A stretch of DNA of 14,893 nucleotides from JBBDWZ01 sp050732575 (lineage in GTDB: Bacteria > Gemmatimonadota > Gemmatimonadetes > Longimicrobiales > RSA9): assembly GCA_050732575.1 (NCBI GenBank), contig JBOHRF010000109.1, forward strand, positions 1 through 14,893, read 5' to 3'. The notes below the pieces were generated by a model, which worked only from the letters and a program-made list of their open reading frames with translations, searched no databases and was not told where the DNA came from. Both the position numbers and the translations under genes were made by a program. Below are positions 1 to 6,218 of the stretch, in pieces; position 1 is the stretch's first letter; every line of letters starts with the position of its first letter.

Positions 1-5
1 CCGGC

Positions 6-33
6 GTTGCTGTTCCGCAGTTGCTGTTCCGCC
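6..33. repeat. 14-bp tandem duplication
   Basis: Two adjacent copies of a 14-bp unit beginning GTTGCTGTTCCGC, differing only in the last base, lie just past the stop codon of the helicase gene. It is one of several unrelated short tandem repeats in the non-coding gaps of this window. No function can be read from it. Confidence 0.6.
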
Positions 34-42
34 GTTCGCCCG

Positions 43-1812
43 TCACTCGACTTGTTCGTATTCGCTGCTCTCACCTGAATCCAAAGCTGCTTTGAGTGCG
101 CGCGCATGTGTGCAGTTGCCTCGGTAGTCAAAACCAGGGCAGTCACATACTACGTCCGGTCCATCGACTTCCAGCGTATAGAACACATCGGCTTTCCGGC
201 TGCTCCGCACTCGGTAGCGCGCTCTGGGCGTGCCCGCCAGCACCTCGGCCAGGCGGGCAATCGCGTCTGCCGCCAGTCCACTACGCGTGCGCGCCTGCGC
301 AGCAATCAACGATTTCTGTTCGAAGCCGCGTGTCACTTCACGCAGCAGCCGATCCACTGCGTCCTCGCCCTCGCTCTCTTCCGCGAGTTGGGGCGAAAAC
401 GAGGAAGCCAGCGTCTCCAGTGTGGTCAAGACATCAGTGGGGAATTCGCGGCCTTCCACGATGGCCTCCACCAGTGATGCCTTGGTCTCCAGCACCCGCG
501 CGACGAACTCATCGATCGTGCCAGCGCCCACCATATACGACACGTTGACCGTAGCGGTCTGGCCGATGCGATAGGCTCGGTCTTCGGCCTGCCAGTGATT
601 GGCGGGTACCCAGTCCAGGTCGTTGAACACGACTTGCCGTGCGGCCGTCAGATTGATGCCCACACCACCGACCAGGATGTTGGCAACCAGGACACGCACG
701 TCATCGTTCTCTTGAAATGCATCCACGATGTCGGCCCGCTGACTGGTCGGCGTTTCACCGGTCAGAGTAAGCGCTGCGGCGCCAAAATGACCGGCAATAG
801 TTTCCACCGGCTCCGCGAAGCAGGAGAAGACCAGGACTTTCTCGCCCTGCTCCACCGCGCTCTGCACCAAGTCGATGGAGTGTTTGGTCTTGGCCATCGC
901 CAGCTTGCGCCGCCCACGCGTAAGCTCACCAAGCAGCATGACACGCGCGCCTCGCCGTCGCCCATCCGTTTCCTCACCGTCACCGTCACCTTTCATTAAC
1001 AGTTCCAGCACTTTGCGCGACTCTCGCCGCGCCGTGCCATCAGGCACATCCACGGGCAGCCAGGTGCGTACTTTGGGCGGCAGATCAAGGACATCGTCCT
1101 TGGTGCGGCGCAGCATGAGGCCGTGCAATTGCATGCGCAGCTCATCCAGGTTACTCGCGCCATCGGTCACCCAGCCGTAGCCGTTGTGCACAGCCGCGCA
1201 GTAACGCTTGGCAAAAGAGAGAAAACTGCGCGCCATTGGATGTTGCGACAGTTGCAGCAGCGGGAACAGGTCGCGCGGGCGATTGGTGAGCGGTGTGCCG
1301 GTCAGCAGATGCACGCGCACACCGGGCCCTGCGGCTTCTGCCAGCTTGCGCCCCAGACGGCTGCGTTGACTGGTGTGGTTCTTGAGGTAGTGCGCTTCAT
1401 CGAAGACAATGCCGCTCCAGTCGTGCTGTAGCAATGCATCGATGGTCTTGCCCAGGATGTCATAGTTCACGATCACCCAACCGGCAAACCCTGGAGTGGG
1501 CACCGCGCCCGGACCCACGATGGTCGTTTCACTGCCCGGCCGCGCCGCGGCAATCTCGCGCTGCCAGTTACGCTTGATCGATGCAGGACAAATCACCAGG
1601 TACGGACCGGCAGGCACGGCCTCGGTCATGGCCACTACCGACTGGCGCGTTTTGCCCAGCCCCATGTCATCGGCCAGGATCGCGCGGAGGCGCCCCAACA
1701 AGAACGCAACGCCTTCCACTTGATGCGCGAACAGCCCATCGGCAATCGCTTGCGCGCGCCGATGGGCTTGCTCCTGCACTTCTGGGGAGGGTGTTGTTAT
1801 GGGTCTACTCAC
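43..1812 (-). CDS. SNF2-family DNA helicase/translocase with C-terminal SWIM zinc finger (SMARCAL1-like)
   Basis: A 589-residue ATP-dependent DNA translocase of helicase superfamily 2. Visible motifs are Walker A DDMGLGKT (48-55), DEAH box (138-141), motif III TGTP (171-174), motif V around VGGVGINLTA (381-390) and motif VI QAEDRAYRIGQ (408-418). The compact two-lobed core without long insertions resembles SMARCAL1/HepA-type annealing helicases. After a linker, residues 550-575 form a SWIM finger (C556, C558, C567, H569), which is known to bind nucleic acid or protein. The start is GTG at 1812; the only ribosome binding signal is a weak AAGAG, so the start is probable rather than certain. The gene stands alone: the next gene upstream on its strand ends about 700 nt away, past an untranslated region with a palindrome and a large inverted repeat. 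A role in replication-fork or recombination repair is inferred from the family. Confidence 0.93.
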   Translation of the reverse strand: MSRPITTPSPEVQEQAHRRAQAIADGLFAHQVEGVAFLLGRLRAILADDMGLGKTRQSVVAMTEAVPAGPYLVICPASIKRNWQREIAAARPGSETTIVGPGAVPTPGFAGWVIVNYDILGKTIDALLQHDWSGIVFDEAHYLKNHTSQRSRLGRKLAEAAGPGVRVHLLTGTPLTNRPRDLFPLLQLSQHPMARSFLSFAKRYCAAVHNGYGWVTDGASNLDELRMQLHGLMLRRTKDDVLDLPPKVRTWLPVDVPDGTARRESRKVLELLMKGDGDGEETDGRRRGARVMLLGELTRGRRKLAMAKTKHSIDLVQSAVEQGEKVLVFSCFAEPVETIAGHFGAAALTLTGETPTSQRADIVDAFQENDDVRVLVANILVGGVGINLTAARQVVFNDLDWVPANHWQAEDRAYRIGQTATVNVSYMVGAGTIDEFVARVLETKASLVEAIVEGREFPTDVLTTLETLASSFSPQLAEESEGEDAVDRLLREVTRGFEQKSLIAAQARTRSGLAADAIARLAEVLAGTPRARYRVRSSRKADVFYTLEVDGPDVVCDCPGFDYRGNCTHARALKAALDSGESSEYEQVE

Positions 1813-1860
1813 GTAACTCTTATCCGACCGTGATGTGATGAGCGGCTACCGATTAGTACA

Positions 1861-1892
1861 CGCTTTCGTTTTCGCTTTCGTTTTCGCTTTCG
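1861..1892. repeat. 12-bp tandem repeat (CGCTTTCGTTTT), about 2.7 copies
   Basis: The unit CGCTTTCGTTTT is repeated perfectly, and is itself close to a 6-bp CGYTTT repeat. It lies 49-80 nt upstream of the helicase start. It is pyrimidine-rich on the plus strand. Read as protein on the minus strand it gives an Arg-Lys run, which is why a spurious ORF appears across it. Confidence 0.75.
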
Positions 1893-2080
1893 TCCGTTAA
1901 TCCGTTCACTCGTGTTTCTTGCCATCAGTGCACTCGACGGCTGTCGATCCCTGCCAATAGATGGGGCAGCGCTACCCGACGTGTCCATATAGATCAACGA
2001 TCCTTTCGAATTGAACGGCTTGTTTCTTCGCCCCTCGCCCACCTCACGTTCAGAATGGGGATTAGTCCGTTAGCAGTAAG

Positions 2081-2094
2081 ATTCTGCGCAGAAT
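2081..2094. promoter_or_regulatory. perfect 14-bp palindrome ATTCTGCGCAGAAT, possible operator
   Basis: ATTCTGC is followed directly by its reverse complement GCAGAAT. It lies about 270 nt upstream of the helicase start and 17 nt outside the left arm of the large inverted repeat. Perfect 14-bp dyads with no spacer are typical of dimeric repressor sites, but no regulator can be matched to it, and a single copy could be chance. Confidence 0.3.
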
Positions 2095-2110
2095 GGCAAG
2101 AAAAGTTCGG

Positions 2111-2293
2111 AGGATATAGGGGGAGGGCGACGGCGAGAGGGCTGGAAGGGATTGTTGCATTGCAGCTGGCCCGCTGGCCACCTGCAGAAATGTTCAACCT
2201 GCCACGGTCGGTTGGCCACGCTACCGACGTCCGTTGGACAGCAGAGTTGCAGCAATCCCTACTGCCCTCGCCCTCACCTTCGCCCTACATCCT
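2111..2293. repeat. large imperfect inverted repeat, arms about 46-49 nt
   Basis: The left arm (2111-2159, beginning AGGATATAGGG and ending AGGGATTGTTGCA) matches the reverse complement of the right arm (2248-2293, beginning AGGATGTAGGG and ending AGGGATTGCTGCA) at about 38 of 46 aligned positions with 3 gapped bases, counted by hand. The 88-nt interior contains its own strong hairpin (2161-2186) and a weaker one (2207-2228). The overall shape is a closing stem with two branches. It could be a structured RNA, a folded-DNA repeat or a non-autonomous element remnant; the sequence does not decide. Confidence 0.6.
2161..2186. other. strong hairpin nested in the large inverted repeat
   Basis: TGCAG-C-TGGCC, loop CGCT, GGCCA-C-CTGCA. 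Ten base pairs with one central C/C mismatch and a four-base loop. A second hairpin (GTCGGT 2207-2212 with ACCGAC 2223-2228) follows. Neither is followed by a T-run, so they are not intrinsic terminators. Confidence 0.55.
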
Positions 2294-2435
2294 GCGCTCT
2301 CGCCCTGTTTGTTTCCGTGTCACGGCACTCCTGTATGGTTCCGGCGACGCCGGCTTAGGGGATTTGAAAAGGCGAAAGGAGACCTGTTTTTTGAAAAGGA
2401 ACATTCTTCATCTCTGTTATCCCCGCCGTTCGTCT

Positions 2436-2455
2436 CCTCATCCCCTGTGATGAGG
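2436..2455 (-). terminator. terminator-like hairpin after the ATP-grasp-like gene
   Basis: CCTCATC (2436-2442) pairs with GATGAGG (2449-2455) around a 6-base loop, 51-70 nt beyond the stop codon of the minus-strand ATP-grasp-like gene. There is no clear U-tract after the stem on the minus strand, so this is a weak or factor-dependent terminator, or a 3' stabilising stem. Confidence 0.35.
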
Positions 2456-2505
2456 TCTCCTCGGACCACTGATGAGGACTCCCAGACCATCGGCGTCCAA
2501 CTCGA

Positions 2506-3327
2506 TCACGCCACGGCTGCCATCAGGACATCGCTTGCGTCCAATTCCTTGCTGGCCAGACATCGCGCTTCGAACAGGTCCAGAATTGCGTCGGCAATGG
2601 GCTGCCCGGTTGACCGTTCACAGGCCGCAAAGTTGGGCTCCTGGTCCATGCCCACACACACCCACTCTTCGGTCACTGTCACGCGAAAGTCGAAGGCCGC
2701 CAGCCATAGCCGCTCGCGCGCGGCCACCCGGCAACACAGCTCGGCCAGCCGGTCGGGCAGCACGCGCGGCCGGTAGGCGCTGGTTTCGGCATGGAATTGA
2801 TAGCCGATGCCCGACGAGCCGATCTCCGTGGCGAACGTGCTGTCGGCCACTGTATGTACGCGCACGTCCTTGCCCGGGATGTAACGATGCCGGACCGCTG
2901 GGACCTCGAATCCGGCCTCGGCCAGCCATGCCAGTTGACCGTCTCCCCGGCCGCAATGCCTGCCTGCGCTCGGTCGATTCACCACCACGCCTGAGATGGA
3001 ATCGAGCCATTGCCGCAGACTTGCGCCCGGATCGTTCTCGAGCCTATCGCGAACACCCGCGACCGGATGGCCGTGGGTCCCCCGCCGAGTCCTCAGTCGC
3101 ACGAAGAAGCCGGCTACCTCTTCCGTTGCAACCCGTTGCGCCGCAATCGCAATATGGCCGCTGTCCGCATTGCCCCGGTGGAGCGCGTAATCCCAGTCGA
3201 GGCCGAGCCGAGCTTCCGGCAGCTCCAATACCTGAAAACCGCGTGATCGGGCTCGACTCGTCAAATAGACCACGTTCGGGTCCTTCAGATTGCCGCCCAT
3301 GCAAATGGCTGGATGCTCCGGTGCCAT
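2506..3327 (-). CDS. ATP-grasp-like protein, apparently missing its ATP-binding core (possible pseudoenzyme)
   Basis: 273 residues. The N-terminal part resembles the pre-ATP-grasp region of RimK/MvdD-like ligases, and residues 113-119 (GVVVNRP) and 149-169 (YIPGKDVRVHTVADSTFATEI) match typical family blocks. The C-terminus (GQPIADAILDLF, 241-252) matches the block that follows the metal-binding motif. Two oddities stand out. The stretch between EVPA (141-144) and RYIPG (148-152) is only a few residues, whereas relatives have about 50 residues there, including the nucleotide-binding lysine strand. The usual EVNPxPGF metal motif reads GMDQEPNF (226-233), with Glu to Gly and Asn to Asp. The start is ATG with AGAAGG 4 nt upstream. 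It lies downstream of the PPC-like gene after a 168-nt gap. It may be a regulatory pseudoenzyme or a decaying gene; no substrate is known. Confidence 0.75.
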   Translation of the reverse strand: MAPEHPAICMGGNLKDPNVVYLTSRARSRGFQVLELPEARLGLDWDYALHRGNADSGHIAIAAQRVATEEVAGFFVRLRTRRGTHGHPVAGVRDRLENDPGASLRQWLDSISGVVVNRPSAGRHCGRGDGQLAWLAEAGFEVPAVRHRYIPGKDVRVHTVADSTFATEIGSSGIGYQFHAETSAYRPRVLPDRLAELCCRVAARERLWLAAFDFRVTVTEEWVCVGMDQEPNFAACERSTGQPIADAILDLFEARCLASKELDASDVLMAAVA

Positions 3328-3394
3328 AAAACCTTCTGGTAGGGGTCTCGTCTGACTGCGGCGGGAAGGCTAGTCGGGGCGTCTCATGCACCTG

Positions 3395-3433
3395 TCAGGT
3401 GGGACTCAGGTGTTTACCGGGCGGCGTCAGGTG
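3395..3433. promoter_or_regulatory. three phased TCAGGTG heptamers upstream of the ATP-grasp-like gene
   Basis: TCAGGTG occurs at 3395-3401, 3406-3412 and 3427-3433, with start-to-start spacing of 11 and 21 bp, close to one and two helical turns. The first copy is also half of a small dyad (CACCT-GTC-AGGTG). The array is 68-106 nt upstream of the minus-strand ATG at 3327, a reasonable place for an activator or repressor array. The binding protein is unknown; the neighbouring LuxR regulator and BTAD kinase are candidates by position only. Confidence 0.35.
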
Positions 3434-3495
3434 GGGAGGTCAGAGGACCGATAGCTCGGTCACGTGGCAGTAGCTGGCGCCCGCATTTCTTCTCG

Positions 3496-3945
3496 TTATC
3501 TGTGAACGCGCAGGTCGTACGAGATCTCGGAGCTATGTGGGTTGTCGACTTCCACCCGGTATGCGCCCGTTCGTGAGGGCGTCCATTTGAGAACGCATGC
3601 CGCACCTGGGCCGTCCGTGGCGAGTGGCAGCCCGCTCGAGCTCAACACCCGACAGGATAACGTGCGTTGCGCCGACGTCTCAACCACGACCTGGGCCGCG
3701 CGCATACCCGTGAAACGGAATACCCAGACATCAGTGCCGTGCGGCTGCAGCGTGTAATTCCGTTCGCGCCTCACGACGCTGTCCGATGCCTGGCTTCCCA
3801 ACCTCGCCTTGCCGGCCGGCTGGCGAATTTGGGCCCGGCGCGTATAGGCCCCCTCCACCAATGGCCATGCCAGGACAATCAACCCGGTCAAAACCGCCGC
3901 AGCGATCATGAAACGGGGGCGAGGCCAGCGTATTGGTGATGGCAA
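3496..3945 (-). CDS. membrane-anchored protein with PPC-like beta-sandwich domain
   Basis: About 149 residues. A short basic N-terminus (R6, R9, R11) is followed by one hydrophobic span at about 13-31, which would place the rest outside the cytoplasmic membrane. Residues about 63-149 fit a bacterial pre-peptidase C-terminal (PPC)-like beta domain: the alternating strands around VWVFRFTG, LKWTPSRTGAYRVEV and YDLRV are characteristic. The start is uncertain. A TTG at 3945 has an AGG core 7 nt upstream and includes the basic residues; an ATG at 3909 has no binding site and would begin inside the membrane span. With the TTG start the gene follows LuxR by only 11 nt, suggesting co-transcription. 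The function is unknown; PPC domains are usually binding or folding modules. The longer ORF that continues upstream overlaps LuxR in another frame and is not real. Confidence 0.7.
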   Translation of the reverse strand: MPSPIRWPRPRFMIAAAVLTGLIVLAWPLVEGAYTRRAQIRQPAGKARLGSQASDSVVRRERNYTLQPHGTDVWVFRFTGMRAAQVVVETSAQRTLSCRVLSSSGLPLATDGPGAACVLKWTPSRTGAYRVEVDNPHSSEISYDLRVHR

Positions 3946-3956
3946 GGACGAGCCTG

Positions 3957-4562
3957 CTACTTGATGCCTTGCAGCCGGCTGGCGACGGCCGCGCGCGTGT
4001 GACCACCCACCTTGAGGCGGATCTCCTCGATATGGTGGCGGACCGTATGCTCGCTCAGAAACAACCGGTCGGCGATTTCGGCGTTGCGTAGTCCCTGGGC
4101 CAACAAACGTGCGACTCTGGCCTGTGCGCGTGTCAAACGGAAATGTGTGCGCAGCCGATCGAGGCTGAACGGATCGGGCCGGGGTGCGGTGAACGTGATC
4201 AGCACGCTGGATGTGGTTCCGAACAGGCTCCCGCCCAGGAACGTCGCCTGCAAGAAATACTCGCCCCGTTCGGTGTTGACCGAATGTTCGCCCAGCCGTT
4301 GTACGCCATTCAGCCGGGAGGCAGCTGCATTCGCGCAAACCACCCGTGCCAGCTGGCTGGCCTGACTGCTCAGCGTCTCGCCATCGGGTCTGCGCCCAAC
4401 CTCTTCCATATAGGCCCGATTCGCATGTTTCAATTTCCCCATGCCATCATGGAAACCGAAGCTCTGCTCCAGTGCATCCAGGGCTGAGAGCAACACCCAG
4501 AAATTGCTATTGGTCAGGGGAACGCCGAATTCTGTCAGGTCTTTCTCAATTGTCGTGGCCAC
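3957..4562 (-). CDS. LuxR-family transcriptional regulator with N-terminal PAS-like sensor region
   Basis: 201 residues. The C-terminal 60 residues (about 141-199) form a LuxR/FixJ helix-turn-helix: LTRAQARVARLLAQGL, then NAEIADRLFLSEHTVRHHIEEI as the two DNA-binding helices. Residues about 22-127 look like a PAS-type fold with HANRAY near 46-51, and there is no receiver-type aspartate pocket. The start is GTG at 4562, fixed by GGAGG at 4567-4571 with a 4-nt spacer. It is divergent from the BTAD-kinase fusion across 96 nt, so it may control both directions. The membrane PPC-like gene follows closely on the same strand. The signal it senses is not evident. Confidence 0.88.
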   Translation of the reverse strand: MATTIEKDLTEFGVPLTNSNFWVLLSALDALEQSFGFHDGMGKLKHANRAYMEEVGRRPDGETLSSQASQLARVVCANAAASRLNGVQRLGEHSVNTERGEYFLQATFLGGSLFGTTSSVLITFTAPRPDPFSLDRLRTHFRLTRAQARVARLLAQGLRNAEIADRLFLSEHTVRHHIEEIRLKVGGHTRAAVASRLQGIK

Positions 4563-4566
4563 GTCG

Positions 4567-4571
4567 CCTCC
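4567..4571 (-). promoter_or_regulatory. ribosome binding site GGAGG of the LuxR gene
   Basis: GGAGG on the minus strand sits four bases before the GTG codon at 4562 and decides that start. Confidence 0.7.
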
Positions 4572-4658
4572 ATTGCGGACGGGTTGGTGACTGGCCTAAT
4601 CTTGGTTTCACGCCATCCAGCGCTTCTCCTGTTGACTATCCACGCTTCATCAATTCGC

Positions 4659-6212
4659 ATGAACTATCGATTGTACGCCTTCGGCGGGCTGAGGCTGGAA
4701 GCCGAAGGAAAGCCCGTGACCGGAGCGCCGGCACAACGGCGCCGGCTGGCCCTGCTCGCGCTACTTGCCGCAGCAGGCAGCCGAGGCCTCACGCGCGAGA
4801 AGGCCTTTGGCTTCCTGTGGCCGGAGCATACCACTGCGCGCGCACGCCACCAGCTCTCCGAATCGCTTTACGTGTTGCGCCAGTCGTTGGGCAATGACGC
4901 CATAACCACGGCGCAGGACGACATGCGCCTCGACGGCAACATCGTGTGGAGCGACCTGGCCGCCTTTCGTCAGGGGTTGTCCAATGGCTCGGCCGAGCTT
5001 GCACTGAGCCTCTACGCGGGGCCCTTCCTGGACGGCTTCTTCGTTGATGATGCCGCCGAATTCGACCAGTGGGTGGCTACCGAACGGGAAAGCCTGGCGC
5101 GTGACTACGCGCGCGCGTTGCAGCTACGGGCAGAGCAGGCGGATCAGGCAGGAAACGCGCCCGCGGCCGCGGAATGGTGGCGTCGGCTCACGCTCCATGA
5201 TCCGCATGCTTCAGGCAGCGCGCTGCGCTACATGGAAGCGCTCGTTCGCGCCGGCGACCGCGCGCGCGCCTTGCAACATGCAGAGCTGCACATCGCGCGC
5301 TTACGCGACGATGTGGGCGTCGAGCCCGATGCGGAAATCCGCAAGCTGGTCGCCCAACTGCAACGTCCAATCGCGCGGGACCCTGTAAAACCGGCAGCGG
5401 CAGACGAGCTGGGACCGGACTATGAGGTTGTGCGCGTCATTGGCACCGGCAAAGTGGCACGTGTCTACCTGGCCCGCGAGCCCGCGTTACGCCGCCTGGT
5501 TGCCATCAAAGTCCTGCTGCCCGACTTTGCCGCCGATGAAACGGCGCGTCTTCGCTTCGAGCGTGAGGCCCAATCGGCCGCGCGCATCCACCATCCCAAC
5601 GTGGCGACTGCCTATCGCTTCGGCCGACTGCCCTCGGGCGCGCCCTTCATTGCTTTGCCCTACATCAGCGGCGGCTCGCTCGAAGATCGATTGGCTGCAG
5701 CCGGCCCGCTATCCATTCCCGATGCACGCCGCACCGTGTGCCAGATTGCCGCTGGCCTGGCCGCGGCCCACCGACTCGGCATTGTAAATCGTGATGTGCG
5801 GCCCGCCAATGTGCTCTACGATCGCGACAACGATCGCGTCCTGCTCACCGATTTCGGGCTGGCCGCCGTACTCGACCTGGGCGCCGAAGCATCACTGCGC
5901 TTGACCCTACCGGGTGAGTCCCTCGGCTCCGTCTCTTACGCCAGTCCCGAACAGCTCTGTGGTGAGCCCGTGACCGAGCGCGCTGATGTCTATAGCCTGG
6001 GCATCCTGGCCTTCGAGATGATGACCGGACGGCTGCCCTTCGAAGTCAAGTCACCCACGGAATTGCTCATCGCGCAGGCCACCGTGCGGCCGAAACGACT
6101 CCGTGAATTCCTGCCCCACGCCGATGCAGAAACGGAGGCGCTGATCGATCGCTGTCTGAACAAGCGGCCGGAACAGCGCCCGTTTGTGGAAGAGCTAGTC
6201 CGCAACGAGTGA
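4659..6212 (+). CDS. BTAD/AfsR-type regulator domain fused to a Ser/Thr protein kinase-like domain
   Basis: 517 residues. Residues 1-95 form the winged-helix DNA-binding part and about 96-236 the bacterial transcriptional activation domain, made of TPR-like helices, as in AfsR/DnrI. Residues about 255-515 form a protein kinase fold: glycine loop GTGKVARVY (262-270, third glycine replaced by Ala), VAIK lysine K284, alpha-C glutamate about E303, DFG 398-400 and SPE 429-431. The catalytic loop reads NRDVRPAN (377-384) in place of HRDxKPxN. The catalytic Asp is kept, but His is Asn and the Lys is Arg, so activity may be reduced or unusual. No membrane span is seen, so it should be cytoplasmic and able to join phosphorylation to DNA binding. 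The start at ATG 4659 is chosen because the family's conserved N-terminus begins there; an upstream GTG or ATG would add 25 atypical residues. No clear Shine-Dalgarno is seen. It ends 6 nt from the convergent secreted-protein gene. Confidence 0.9.
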   Translation: MNYRLYAFGGLRLEAEGKPVTGAPAQRRRLALLALLAAAGSRGLTREKAFGFLWPEHTTARARHQLSESLYVLRQSLGNDAITTAQDDMRLDGNIVWSDLAAFRQGLSNGSAELALSLYAGPFLDGFFVDDAAEFDQWVATERESLARDYARALQLRAEQADQAGNAPAAAEWWRRLTLHDPHASGSALRYMEALVRAGDRARALQHAELHIARLRDDVGVEPDAEIRKLVAQLQRPIARDPVKPAAADELGPDYEVVRVIGTGKVARVYLAREPALRRLVAIKVLLPDFAADETARLRFEREAQSAARIHHPNVATAYRFGRLPSGAPFIALPYISGGSLEDRLAAAGPLSIPDARRTVCQIAAGLAAAHRLGIVNRDVRPANVLYDRDNDRVLLTDFGLAAVLDLGAEASLRLTLPGESLGSVSYASPEQLCGEPVTERADVYSLGILAFEMMTGRLPFEVKSPTELLIAQATVRPKRLREFLPHADAETEALIDRCLNKRPEQRPFVEELVRNE

Positions 6213-6218
6213 TTCCAA

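Larger units (their letters stand above)
1813..2505. other. 693-nt intergenic region with repeats and potential RNA structure, no convincing gene
   Basis: No open frame here looks like protein: the candidates are rich in Arg, Ser and Pro or are built from the tandem repeat. The region does hold a 12-bp tandem repeat, a 14-bp perfect palindrome, a large inverted repeat with nested hairpins and a terminator-like hairpin, each listed separately. The helicase promoter must lie here, but no -35/-10 pair could be assigned with confidence. Confidence 0.7.

Noticed and set aside
1809..2042. 77-codon minus-strand ORF whose stop overlaps the helicase GTG as GTGA
   Set aside because: Its Arg-Lys run comes from the 12-bp tandem repeat, the rest has no protein-like pattern and the start is a GTG without a ribosome binding site.
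2055..2776. Several plus-strand ORFs of 60-180 codons
   Set aside because: They run through the inverted repeat or are antisense to the ATP-grasp-like gene, with Arg/Ser/Pro-rich chance composition.
3946..4338. N-terminal part of a 280-codon minus ORF over the LuxR gene
   Set aside because: It is an out-of-frame shadow of LuxR. Only the part from 3945 downwards, with the membrane span and PPC-like domain, looks real.
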